This document shows, piece after piece, positions 53,610-61,312 of a stretch of 61,312 bases of DNA. Each line of letters opens with the position of its first letter. Position 1 is the first letter of the stretch. Position numbers and translations under genes: made by a program. The DNA is from Litoreibacter ascidiaceicola (GTDB lineage Bacteria > Pseudomonadota > Alphaproteobacteria > Rhodobacterales > Rhodobacteraceae), in contig NZ_FQUV01000012.1 of the NCBI RefSeq assembly GCF_900129235.1, forward strand, positions 1 to 61,312, written 5' to 3'. The notes beneath the pieces were generated by a model, which worked only from the letters and a program-made list of their open reading frames with translations, was not told the DNA's origin and ran no database searches.

Positions 53610-55187
53610 TTAGTTGGCCTGACGGCGCAGGAAGGCAGGAATTTCGATCTTTTCCTGCTCTGGATCGGCCTTGGCTTGCTGTGGCTGAGACGCCGGAGCT
53701 TGCGACAATTGTGGCTGCTGACGCTGTGGCGCAGAGCCGTGATGGCCTTCGCCTTCCGCAGCACCTGTCATGCGACCGATCAGCGAATTGATCCCGAAGC
53801 GTGGCTTCTCGGCATGCGTTTCTGCAACTTCAGGTTGGTGCTGCTGGTCCTGCTGATGGTCGTGACCGGGGTTGCGACCAACGGCGGCGCGCAAACGCTG
53901 CATCGCTTCCGGCGTTGGAGTGCCGGGCTGCTGACGAGACTGGAACACCGGCTGTGCTGGCTCTGATTCTGCAACGGGCTGGAAGGCTGGCTGCGGTGCT
54001 GGAGTATAGACCGGCTGTGGCAAACCATCTTCGGTTTCCACCTCGTCCTGCACGATGTCTTCGAACAAAGAAGGCTCTGGCGCTGCGGTCGCAGTCTGCT
54101 GATAAGCAGGTGCAGCGGCGACTTCAGCTTCCGGCATTGGCTGCGGAGCAGGTTCGGCGCGATCCAAGGTCAACGGGGCTGCCAAAGAGCGGCGTGCAAC
54201 TGGGTGCGACAGCAGTTCTTCGGAGGCCTCGATACCGGTCGCCACGACGGAGACACGCATTTTGCCGTCCATTGTGGTGTCCAAAGTGGAGCCGACGATG
54301 ATGTTGGCCTCTGGGTCCACTTCTTCGCGGATGCGGTTTGCAGCTTCGTCGAGTTCGAACAAAGTCAGGTCGTGACCGCCGGTGATGTTGATCAGCACGC
54401 CTTTGGCACCGCGCAGGGAAATTTCGTCCAGCAGCGGGTTGGCGATGGCTTTCTCGGCGGCTTGAACGGCGCGATCTTCGCCTTCTGCCTCGCCTGTGCC
54501 CATCATGGCTTTGCCCATCTCGTCCATCACGGCGCGAACGTCGGCGAAGTCGAGGTTGATCAGGCCGGGACGCACCATCAGATCGGTGACGCCTTTAACA
54601 CCTTGATAGAGCACGTCATCGGCCATGGAGAACGCCTCGGTGAAGGTCGTTTTCTCGTTGGCCAGACGGAACAGGTTCTGGTTCGGAATGATGATCAGCG
54701 TGTCGACAACTTTCTGAAGGGCTTCAACGCCTTCTTCAGCTTGCTTCATGCGCTTGCCGCCCTCGAACTGGAACGGCTTGGTAACGACGCCGACGGTCAG
54801 AACGCCAAGCTCGCGAGCCGCTTGTGCGATGATCGGAGCAGCGCCTGTACCCGTGCCACCGCCCATACCGGCAGTGATGAAGCACATGTGAGCGCCAGCA
54901 AGGTGGTCGACGATTTCTTCGATGGTCTCTTCGGCGGAGGCGGCACCGACCGAAGGGCGCGCACCCGCACCCAGACCTTCTGTGACTTTCACACCCATCT
55001 GGATCTTCGCGGGCGCGTTGCTTTGTTGCAAGGCTTGCGCGTCGGTATTGGCGACCACGAACTCGACACCATCAAGCTCTTTCTCGATCATGTTATTCAC
55101 GGCGTTACCGCCTGCCCCGCCGACACCGAATACGGTGATGCGTGGTTTGAGATCTGCTTGTTCTGGCATCCGAAGATTAAGTGTCAT
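53610..55187 (-). CDS. ftsZ: Cell division protein FtsZ
   Basis: A 525-residue tubulin homolog that forms the Z ring. The GTP-binding signature is [12 protein letters not shown] (108-119); [14 protein letters not shown] is the N-terminal strand-loop. A long Gln/Pro-rich linker (about 320-510) ends with the conserved C-terminal peptide [11 protein letters not shown] that recruits FtsA and others. The long linker is normal in Rhodobacterales. The gene is preceded by a 385-bp region with a nested inverted repeat, and has its own terminator. Confidence 0.97.
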   Translation of the reverse strand: MTLNLRMPEQADLKPRITVFGVGGAGGNAVNNMIEKELDGVEFVVANTDAQALQQSNAPAKIQMGVKVTEGLGAGARPSVGAASAEETIEEIVDHLAGAHMCFITAGMGGGTGTGAAPIIAQAARELGVLTVGVVTKPFQFEGGKRMKQAEEGVEALQKVVDTLIIIPNQNLFRLANEKTTFTEAFSMADDVLYQGVKGVTDLMVRPGLINLDFADVRAVMDEMGKAMMGTGEAEGEDRAVQAAEKAIANPLLDEISLRGAKGVLINITGGHDLTLFELDEAANRIREEVDPEANIIVGSTLDTTMDGKMRVSVVATGIEASEELLSHPVARRSLAAPLTLDRAEPAPQPMPEAEVAAAPAYQQTATAAPEPSLFEDIVQDEVETEDGLPQPVYTPAPQPAFQPVAESEPAQPVFQSRQQPGTPTPEAMQRLRAAVGRNPGHDHQQDQQHQPEVAETHAEKPRFGINSLIGRMTGAAEGEGHHGSAPQRQQPQLSQAPASQPQQAKADPEQEKIEIPAFLRRQAN

Positions 55188-55391
55188 GTGCTGGTCCGCC
55201 CGCTTAGAATAAAGGTGTATGTACTTTTCACGAATGAGCCATTGCGGCCCTTATGGTTATGCCCCGTTTCGGCAAATCCTATCGACACTCTCGCCAGAGG
55301 TCACGTGAAAAAGGCAATTTTGCCACAAAATATGGCGATTTCTGGTCCATTTTCGGCAGCATTTCGCTTAGTTGGCTATATCTCGCGGAAA

Positions 55392-55461
55392 CCGAGACTG
55401 AAGACACAAGACAAAGCAGGAACACTCCATGCGCAAGCGATTTGCATGGAATCAGTCTCGG
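55392..55461. promoter_or_regulatory. Nested inverted repeats upstream of ftsZ
   Basis: Outer 10-bp arms CCGAGACTGA (55392-55401) and TCAGTCTCGG (55452-55461) are perfectly complementary. Inside them CCATGC (55427-55432) and GCATGG (55444-55449) form a second stem. The structure lies about 205-275 bases before the ftsZ start and could fold in the leader or bind a regulator. The rest of 55188-55572 shows no gene. Confidence 0.7.
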
Positions 55462-55572
55462 GTTCTGGGGGCCAACTGCTCGGCCTATGGTCTGCCTCTA
55501 TCGGGCACTGACCACAGGCTAACAAATCGTGACGCGCCTGTCACCCGCAGAAGCGATCTGTCTTGTCGGAAT

Positions 55573-55872
55573 TTACAGGCAACCGAAGGGCACGAAGGTG
55601 CTGGCCATCCCTTCGCTCATGGTCATGACGGTGAGCATGTCGGCCAGTTCCAGTTCCTTGGCCGATTGCGGACAAATGCGGATTTGCTCGGTGCAGCCAC
55701 TTGCGATGAACCGTGCGTTCCCGTCAGTGAAGCTGTCGCTTATCCCGTCGGAGCCAAGCATCGCCCGCGCATCATCGAACGCCGCGCGGTAGAGGTCACA
55801 CTTCTTGTCACCCCACGCATCAGCTAATGCGGGTGTCCCTGACAGTATAAGTGCGACGGCGAGCCTTAGCAT
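55573..55872 (-). CDS. Exported protein of unknown function between ftsA and ftsZ
   Basis: A 99-residue protein with signal peptide MLRLAVALILSGTPALA and a mature part with Cys residues (KKCDLYRAAFDDARAML, GCTEQIRICPQSAKELEL, FVPFGCL), which may form disulfides. It is only 9 bp after the ftsA stop, so it is likely cotranscribed. I do not recognise a family. Confidence 0.75.
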   Translation of the reverse strand: MLRLAVALILSGTPALADAWGDKKCDLYRAAFDDARAMLGSDGISDSFTDGNARFIASGCTEQIRICPQSAKELELADMLTVMTMSEGMASTFVPFGCL

Positions 55873-55881
55873 CTTGACGGA

Positions 55882-57216
55882 TTACCAGTTGTCCTTGAAC
55901 CACTTCACCGCGCGCTTGAGCGAACGGGCGGGATAGCCTTCCACCGGAATGTCGAAATCCCACCATTCGTCCTGCGGGTGGGCGGCGAAAAGGCAGGTGC
56001 CAACAGCAGAGGCAAAGCCCGGACCGGTGACGGATTGCGGCAAGCCCTGCACCCGAAGCGGGCGACCAAGGCGCACTTGCTGGCCAAGGATGCGCGAGGC
56101 CAGACCGTCGAGACCCGGAAGCTGTGACGCGCCGCCTGTCAGTACGATGCGCTGGCTGGGCAGATGCTCGAACCCTGCCGCGTCAAGGCGGACGCGAACC
56201 TCTTCCAGAATCTCCTCCATACGCGGACGCATGACGCCGATGACCTCGGCGCGTGACACCGTGCGCCGGTCGTGCTCCCAGTCGCCGGTATCGGAGCTGA
56301 GGTCGATCATGTCGCGGTCATCCATCCCCGTGGCCTGCACCCCGCCGTAGAACGTCTTGATCCGCTCTGCTGTCGGCATGGGAACCTGCAAGCCTTGGGA
56401 AATGTCGGAGGTGACGTGATCGCCGCCCATGCGCACGGTATCCGCGTAGATCATGTGTTTCTTGATAAAGATCGAGATACCGGTCGAGCCGCCGCCGAGG
56501 TCGATACAGGCAGCACCCAGTTCCTGCTCGTCTTCGACCAGCGAGGAAATACCGGCGGCGTAGCTGGAAGACGCGATGCCCGCCAGTTCCAGATCGCAAC
56601 GCTTTATACAATAGAGCAGGTTTTCGATCGGGGCGCGGTCGACGGACAGCATATGCATGTCGACGGACAGGGAGTTGCCCGCCTGCCCGCGTGGATCACC
56701 AAGGCCGGAGCGGTGGTCGACGGCAAAGTTCACCGGCTGGGCGTGCAGGATTTCGCGGTTCTCGCCATAATCGGGAATGTCGCAAGACGACAGAACGCGG
56801 GCGATGCAATTGTCGCTGACGGCGCCGTCATGCAGATCAACGCTACCTGCCAGACCGTAAGAGCGGGGCTTGGCCCCTGCAAAACACGCGATGACGTGGT
56901 CGACCCGAACGCCTGCCATCTTTTGTGCTGCTTGCACGGCAGTGCGAATGGCGCGTTCGGTTTCGTGCATGGCGTCGATTTCGCCAAAACGTACCCCACG
57001 CGAGCGGGTGGTCGCCGCCCCGATGACGCGGAATGAGGATTGCCCCGCCATGGAGCCGATACCGTCGCTGTCGCGGAAACTGTCGGGGCCGTCAAAGCGC
57101 AGAACCAGACAGGCGATTTTGGAGGAGCCCACATCCAGCACGGCGATCACGCCCCGCTGCATGGCAGCTTGACGTTTGTTTCTCATGGCGCGTTGAGATT
57201 GATACAGATCGGTCAT
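55882..57216 (-). CDS. ftsA: Cell division protein FtsA
   Basis: A 444-residue actin-like protein that tethers FtsZ to the membrane. Nucleotide motifs include AVLDVGSSKIACLVLRF and LGAACIDLGGGSTGISIFIK; RIVLTGGASQLPGL is present near the C-terminus, and SLKRAVKWFKDNW is the amphipathic membrane-binding helix. It lies 17 bp after ftsQ. Confidence 0.97.
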   Translation of the reverse strand: MTDLYQSQRAMRNKRQAAMQRGVIAVLDVGSSKIACLVLRFDGPDSFRDSDGIGSMAGQSSFRVIGAATTRSRGVRFGEIDAMHETERAIRTAVQAAQKMAGVRVDHVIACFAGAKPRSYGLAGSVDLHDGAVSDNCIARVLSSCDIPDYGENREILHAQPVNFAVDHRSGLGDPRGQAGNSLSVDMHMLSVDRAPIENLLYCIKRCDLELAGIASSSYAAGISSLVEDEQELGAACIDLGGGSTGISIFIKKHMIYADTVRMGGDHVTSDISQGLQVPMPTAERIKTFYGGVQATGMDDRDMIDLSSDTGDWEHDRRTVSRAEVIGVMRPRMEEILEEVRVRLDAAGFEHLPSQRIVLTGGASQLPGLDGLASRILGQQVRLGRPLRVQGLPQSVTGPGFASAVGTCLFAAHPQDEWWDFDIPVEGYPARSLKRAVKWFKDNW

Positions 57217-57233
57217 GGGACGTTTGTCTCTCG

Positions 57234-58124
57234 TTATTGGTTGTTGTTCACTTTGATGCCCTGCATTTCGCGCATGGAGGCCAGCGCGTCAGAGGTCATA
57301 CGCAGTGTCGGACGGTCGGGGTTGCGGATGTCGATATGGGTCACGTCGCGCTTGAGCAGATCTTGCGCCTCGTTCAACGCAAGCACGCGATCAAGGGCAA
57401 GCTCGGGCTGTTTGGGTGGCAGCATGATACGCTGTGCGCGGTCGAGGACCAGATCCCAGCGACGCTCGGAAATGCGCACGACACCGATCACACGGTCGCG
57501 GATCGGGGCGGCGGTTTCGAGCAAGGCAAGCGCTTCGGCGACGGCTGTGTTCGCGCCCTCGCCCGCAATCAATGGCAGATCAGGACGCGCGGCGCGGTTT
57601 TGCAGCGCGGATACGCGGTGGCCACCAATGTCGAGCAATTCCAACCCGTCCAGTCCACGCCAGACGACAGCCGGCACGCGTTCTTCTACATTGATCTGCA
57701 GCAGGCCGCCTGCCCGCACGCGCACATCGACGCGCTTGACAGCATCAAGGCTTTCGACCTGCTTGCGCATGGCTTCCAGATCGAGATCAAAACTCGACAG
57801 CGGCAGGTCCACCGGCATGACTTCGCGGATCGCGCTGTTGAGACCAGCCGATGCGCCGTCGATTGCCATCAGCTTGACCATGAATTCAGGGCGTTCCTCA
57901 ACGGAGCGGCGGATTTCAGTGTATTTGTCGGTGATCGCCTGCTGACGCTTCGCATCGGAAAAATAGAGTCCAAGGGACGCCACCACCAAGAACGAAGGCA
58001 TTCCGACGCGCACGATTTTACGGAAGGACGGCGTCAGCCACAGGCGCTCCATGCGGTAGGACCAACGGCTTGGGGCCGGATCACTGTTTGCGTGTTTTTT
58101 GGACAGCGGGTTCAACGATCGCAT
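57234..58124 (-). CDS. ftsQ: Cell division protein FtsQ
   Basis: A 296-residue bitopic divisome protein. It has a basic cytoplasmic N-terminus, one membrane helix (near IVRVGMPSFLVVASLGLYF), a POTRA domain (about 85-150, DLPLSSFDLDLEAMRKQVES ... LQINVEERVPAVVW) and a beta domain. ATG 58124 with GGAGG seven bases upstream is preferred; it overlaps the ddl 3' end by 13 bases, indicating coupling. Confidence 0.94.
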   Translation of the reverse strand: MRSLNPLSKKHANSDPAPSRWSYRMERLWLTPSFRKIVRVGMPSFLVVASLGLYFSDAKRQQAITDKYTEIRRSVEERPEFMVKLMAIDGASAGLNSAIREVMPVDLPLSSFDLDLEAMRKQVESLDAVKRVDVRVRAGGLLQINVEERVPAVVWRGLDGLELLDIGGHRVSALQNRAARPDLPLIAGEGANTAVAEALALLETAAPIRDRVIGVVRISERRWDLVLDRAQRIMLPPKQPELALDRVLALNEAQDLLKRDVTHIDIRNPDRPTLRMTSDALASMREMQGIKVNNNQ

Positions 58125-59026
58125 GAGGCGTCCTCCACCATCCATTTGCACAGCTCGGCCATGGACATTCCGGTTTTTAGCGCCTGTTCGGGCGTCAGGG
58201 ATGTTGGCGTCATACCGGGCTGGGTGTTGGTTTCCAGCAGGATCAGACCGGCGGCGCCTTTGGTTTCATCCCAACGGAAATCGGTGCGGCTGACGCCGCG
58301 ACATCCCAAGGCATCATGGGCACGCAAGGCGTAGTTCATGCACAGCGCGGTGATCTCTTCGGGGATATCGGCGGGGACCACATGACGCGAACCGCCTTCG
58401 GCGTATTTTGCTTCGTAGTCGTACCACCCATCCGTCAGGATATCAGTCACGATCAAGGCGCGGCCACCAACCACGGAAGTCGTCAGCTCGCGACCGGGCG
58501 CGAAGGCCTCGACCATCACGGTGTCGGGCATGTCTTCGGAGAGTTTCGGCGGGCTGTTTACCCCCTCTTGGACCAGATAGACACCAACGGAGGAACCTTC
58601 GTTGTAAGGCTTCACCACGTAGGGCGCGGGCAAAACATGGGCGGACATCACGTCTGCCTTGGAGGCCAGCACGCTATAGACAACGGGCAAGCCCGCATCG
58701 CGGTAGATCTGCTTGGTGCGCTCTTTGTCCATGGCGGTGGCAGAGGCCAGCACGCCGGAATGGGTGTAGGGAATGCGCATCCATTCGAGCAGGCCTTGCA
58801 CGCAACCGTCCTCGCCCCAGCGACCGTGGAGCGCGTTGAAGACAACATCGGGCTGGAGATCAGACAGGCGTGCAGCCAGATCCGGACCCGCGTCCAGTTC
58901 CGTCACCTCATAGCCCGCTTCGCGCAACGCGGTGGCGCAATCGCGCCCGGATGACAGCGAAACCTCCCGCTCTACGGAGGGGCCGCCCATCAGTACCACC
59001 ACTTTGCGAATTGTCCTGCTCGACAT
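58112..59026 (-). CDS. ddl: D-alanine-D-alanine ligase
   Basis: A 304-residue ATP-grasp enzyme joining two D-Ala for peptidoglycan precursors. Blocks: VLMGGPSVEREVSLSSGRD, VFNALHGRWGEDGCVQGLLE, VKPYNEGSSVGVYLV and ILLETNTQPGMTPTSLTPEQ. It is 83 bp after murB and overlaps ftsQ at the 3' side. Confidence 0.96.
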   Translation of the reverse strand: MSSRTIRKVVVLMGGPSVEREVSLSSGRDCATALREAGYEVTELDAGPDLAARLSDLQPDVVFNALHGRWGEDGCVQGLLEWMRIPYTHSGVLASATAMDKERTKQIYRDAGLPVVYSVLASKADVMSAHVLPAPYVVKPYNEGSSVGVYLVQEGVNSPPKLSEDMPDTVMVEAFAPGRELTTSVVGGRALIVTDILTDGWYDYEAKYAEGGSRHVVPADIPEEITALCMNYALRAHDALGCRGVSRTDFRWDETKGAAGLILLETNTQPGMTPTSLTPEQALKTGMSMAELCKWMVEDASCDR

Positions 59027-59109
59027 ATCCGCCTCAAATGCCCCTTTTTGGGGCTTATTTTGTGTATGGGGCCTTTGTGACCCCTATATTTGGTTAGTCC
59101 CTGCTCAGG

Positions 59110-60027
59110 TTAGCGTTTACCTACCCGAAGCACCTCCCATTGTAGCTCTATTCCACTGTGTTTGAGAACCCTTTTCCGCACCAGCTCGCCCAAATCTTCC
59201 AACTCTGCTGCTGTGGCGCCGCCTGTGTTGATCAGGAAGTTGGGATGCTTCTCGCTCATTTGTGCGCCACCAAGGGTTTCTCCGCGCAGGCCCGCCTCGT
59301 CGATGACCTTCCATGCTTTGAGATCGTGGGTGTCGTCGTCTCGCCCTGTGGAGGAGAAACCGGCGGGGTTACGGAAGGTGCTGCCAGCGGTGCGGTCCTT
59401 GGTGGGTTGGGTCGCGTCGCGCTTGGCTAGCTGGTCGGTCATGTGTTGGTGTAAGGTCTCGGGGTCGCCTTCGGGGGCTTCCAGCGTCACCTTGGTGATC
59501 ACCATGCCTTCGGGCAGATCGGAAGATCGGTAGGCGAAGTTGAGGTCGCCTGCTGTCACGGTGACCACTTCGCCGTCGCGGGTGATGGCGGTGGCTTCGA
59601 CGAAAACGTCAGCAATATAAGAGCCATAGCAACCTGCATTCATCCGCACGGCACCGCCGATTGCACCGGGAATGGTGCGCAGGAAGGTAAGGTCCAAGCC
59701 TTGGTCCGCCGCCTTGCGGGCCACGTGGGCGTCGAGTGCGGCCGGGCCGCAGATCACGCGAGTGCCGTCGAATGTGATGCCGTTGAAGCCGCGCCCGAGG
59801 CGGATCACCAAGGCGTCGAGGCCGCCGTCGCGCACGATCAGGTTGGAGCCTACACCCATGGGAAAGACGGGAATGGACGGGTCTAGGTCGCGCAGGAACG
59901 TGGCCAGATCGTCGTGGTCGGCGGGTTGGAATAGCGCCATGGCGGGGCCGCCGACGCGCAGCCATGTGAGGTCCGCGAGGGGGCGATCCGGCGTCAGGGT
60001 GCCGCGAGGGGTGGGGAAATCGGTCAT
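59110..60027 (-). CDS. murB: UDP-N-acetylenolpyruvoylglucosamine reductase
   Basis: A 305-residue flavoenzyme that reduces UDP-GlcNAc-enolpyruvate to UDP-MurNAc. Blocks: [51 protein letters not shown] and [11 protein letters not shown] with the type I Ser motif. ATG 60027 with a GGAA box is chosen; a 62-residue extension from 60213 has no support. murC and murG, normally upstream, are absent. Confidence 0.95.
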   Translation of the reverse strand: MTDFPTPRGTLTPDRPLADLTWLRVGGPAMALFQPADHDDLATFLRDLDPSIPVFPMGVGSNLIVRDGGLDALVIRLGRGFNGITFDGTRVICGPAALDAHVARKAADQGLDLTFLRTIPGAIGGAVRMNAGCYGSYIADVFVEATAITRDGEVVTVTAGDLNFAYRSSDLPEGMVITKVTLEAPEGDPETLHQHMTDQLAKRDATQPTKDRTAGSTFRNPAGFSSTGRDDDTHDLKAWKVIDEAGLRGETLGGAQMSEKHPNFLINTGGATAAELEDLGELVRKRVLKHSGIELQWEVLRVGKR

Positions 60028-60483
60028 GGATTCCGTGCTAGGGAAACGTCGGCAAATGGGCAAGGGGAAAGGCCAAAATGGCGGTCCGCAATGCGTCGGC
60101 ATTGTGTCTGCAAAACGTATGGCATCAGAATGAGACTTGCGCTCGCCCCTTGAGGGCGGTGCTGTCGCCGCGTTTGCTTGGTAAGGGAATGGAAGATCGC
60201 GGTTTAGTGGCAACTATGCGGACTTCGCAGACCTTGACGTTTTGTTATGTTGCTGACGCAGCAATCGATTGCAGTCGCAGCACAAGGTAGAAAGCCTGGC
60301 AGAAAATATCGGCAGACTAGCCATTCCCAACGGGATTCTCGCTAGAACCTAGACCGCGCTTTCGATCACAAAGACGATATTCTGGTCAATTCCAAGGCAC
60401 ACACCAGCAATCCAAGAAGATGCGTGATGTCGCAGGTTGTTTCGCCTTGCTTGAGTGGGCTTCGAAATTCTGCCGCTGGATAG

Positions 60484-60582
60484 CTGAGGAAAATTGCGCC
60501 TGCATGCTACTTAGGTGAGTACACAGGTTTCGGTGCATTCAAGGTAGATCTGTCGCCTGAGTTCTGGCGCGAATTCTTGTGA
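60484..60582 (+). pseudogene. Possible C-terminal remnant of a decayed gene
   Basis: From 60484 to TGA 60580-60582 the plus strand reads LRKIAPACYLGEYTGFGAFK then a tail ending PEFWREFL. This looks like a genuine C-terminus but follows a stop (TAG 60481). The neighbouring frame upstream (about 60420-60480, CFALLEWASKFCRWIAEE) appears to continue it after a frameshift. The family is unknown. The rest of 60028-60480 shows no intact gene. Confidence 0.4.
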
Positions 60583-60604
60583 GGGCCCCGGTGACAGGGC
60601 CCTC
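60581..60604. terminator. GC hairpin near the substrate-binding gene fragment
   Basis: GAGGGCCC (60581-60588) and GGGCCCTC (60597-60604) are a perfect 8-bp stem, 8-nt loop. It lies 20 bp beyond the 3' end of the SBP fragment on the minus strand; no clear T-run follows in that direction, so its role as a terminator is uncertain. Confidence 0.5.
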
Positions 60605-60624
60605 TATAAAAATGCCTTCTGACG

Positions 60625-61217
60625 TCAGCCAGCCAGGTGGATATCGTGCAAGGCCAGTTCATAGAAGGGGTGCACGTCGACATTCGTGAATTTGCCGTTG
60701 GAATGGTTAAAGACTGACCGCCAATAGGGCTGGATGACCACACCTTCATCCTGCATGATCTTTTGGATTTTCGCCATGATCTCACGCCGTGCATCAGCGT
60801 CGGCGACAGACAGACCCTGTTCGAGCAAGGCATCGAACTGCGCATTTGAAAAAGCGCTTTCATTCCAAGCCGCGCCGGATTTATAGGCCAGCGACATGAT
60901 CTGGATCCCCAGAGGACGAGGGCCCCACTCCGTGGCGGAGAACGGGTATTTGGTCCAGTCGTTCCAGAAAGTTGACCCTGGCATCACGGTTCGCTTGATG
61001 TTCAGACCGGCATCGCGCATCTGGGCGGCAACCGCATCGCAGGTGTTTTTCTGCCAGTCGGTATCAAGGGATATCAGTTCGAATTCGGTGTCGGCGTGAC
61101 CTGCGGCTGCCACCATTTCCGCGCCTTTTTCAGGATCGACCTCAAGCGGCGGTAATTCAGCGTATTCGGGATGCACAGGGCAGACATGGTGGTTTTCGCC
61201 CAGCAGACCAAGGCCGC
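60625..61217 (-). pseudogene. 3' fragment of a peptide-type ABC substrate-binding protein gene
   Basis: About 197 codons match the C-terminal lobe of dipeptide/oligopeptide substrate-binding proteins (family 5). Motifs are GENHHVCPVHPEYAELPPL, ISLDTDWQKNTCDAVAAQMR, FWNDWTKYPFSATEW and a tail ending DIHLAG. The N-terminal ~300 residues are missing: the frame runs on into the presumed insertion-sequence end near 61218, so the gene appears disrupted. No permease or ATPase gene is visible. Confidence 0.75.
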
Positions 61218-61312
61218 GAGAGTGTCCGATCTTCTGTGTAACTTGGTTTTGGTTCATGCTTCCTGAGAGGAGCAAGGACGATGACGATTTCCAAGGAACT
61301 GCTGGACGAACT
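61218..61312 (+). mobile_element. Left end of an IS256-type insertion sequence (partial)
   Basis: GAGAGTGTCCGATCTTCTGT at 61218 looks like an IS256-family terminal inverted repeat. About 60 bases later a ribosome binding site (AGAGGAG) precedes ATG 61281, and the visible peptide MTISKELLDEL matches the start of IS256-family transposases. The element continues beyond the window, so its right end, target duplication and integrity cannot be seen. It cuts the substrate-binding gene. Confidence 0.7.
61281..61312 (+). CDS. IS256-family transposase (partial, N-terminus only)
   Basis: Only the first 10-11 codons are in the window (MTISKELLDEL), preceded by AGGAGCAAGG. This matches the usual start of IS256-family DDE transposases. 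Nothing can be said about an intact catalytic domain. Confidence 0.6.
   Translation, partial: MTISKELLDE

Overview
The window is a GC-rich chromosomal segment of an alphaproteobacterium. It most likely belongs to the Rhodobacterales (Roseobacter group). The reasons are the Rhodobacterales-type small families (DUF6778-like lipoprotein, RSP_2647/RSP_2648-like RNA methyltransferase and PIN protein, RSP_7527-like 52-residue protein), a DksA lacking most zinc cysteines, aerobic CobS/CobT and a non-pyrrolysine MttB-family methyltransferase. Gene density is high, with no rRNA, prophage or CRISPR. All calls are by eye from sequence; no database search was possible.

Layout. 1-1750: tail of a Pro-Glu-repeat protein, tRNA-Pro(GGG), and dcd. 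1820-9858 (minus strand): dgt-like, argS, SPOR protein, nagZ, scpA, scpB, a small ORF, an AraC regulator and a VOC protein. 10010-13941: STAS-like protein, A-type Fe-S carrier, small exported proteins, exonuclease III, LysE exporter and dksA. 14129-18002 (plus): MoxR ATPase, DUF2927 lipoprotein, a 57-residue membrane peptide and a VWA protein. 17999-23323: Hint-domain protein, a repeat-bearing secreted protein, M48 protease, PIN protein, RNA methyltransferase and DUF6778 lipoprotein. 23449-34875: central metabolism and enzymes (HpcH/HpaI aldolase, alpha/beta hydrolase, SCP2, C26 amidotransferase, malate synthase G, aminopeptidase N, ParA, SDR, PfpI). 34958-37480: lytic transglycosylase and gatB.

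37481-40877 is an accessory patch. It holds an AT-richer unknown gene, an echo of the gatB 3' end, and an MttB-family gene bracketed by two ~210-bp imperfect direct repeats. 40878-47946 (mostly plus): small membrane protein, DUF4177, bolA, J-domain protein, cobS-cobT, aminopeptidase P and DUF427. 48008-60027 (minus): a ClC channel, then the distal part of the division/cell-wall cluster read murB-ddl-ftsQ-ftsA-(hypothetical)-ftsZ-lpxC-bamD-recN. Beyond murB the usual upstream genes are missing. The window ends in degenerate sequence, a peptide-ABC substrate-binding gene cut at its 5' side, and the left end of what looks like an IS256-type insertion sequence.

The most interesting structure outside genes is a dispersed two-hairpin element present three times (about 8600, 26510 and 45600). 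Its linker is conserved while both stems vary with compensating base changes. Next come the duplicated repeats around mttB, a nested inverted repeat upstream of ftsZ, 18-bp tandem repeats upstream of glcB, and two separate AAA+/VWA pairs (MoxR-VWA and CobS-CobT).
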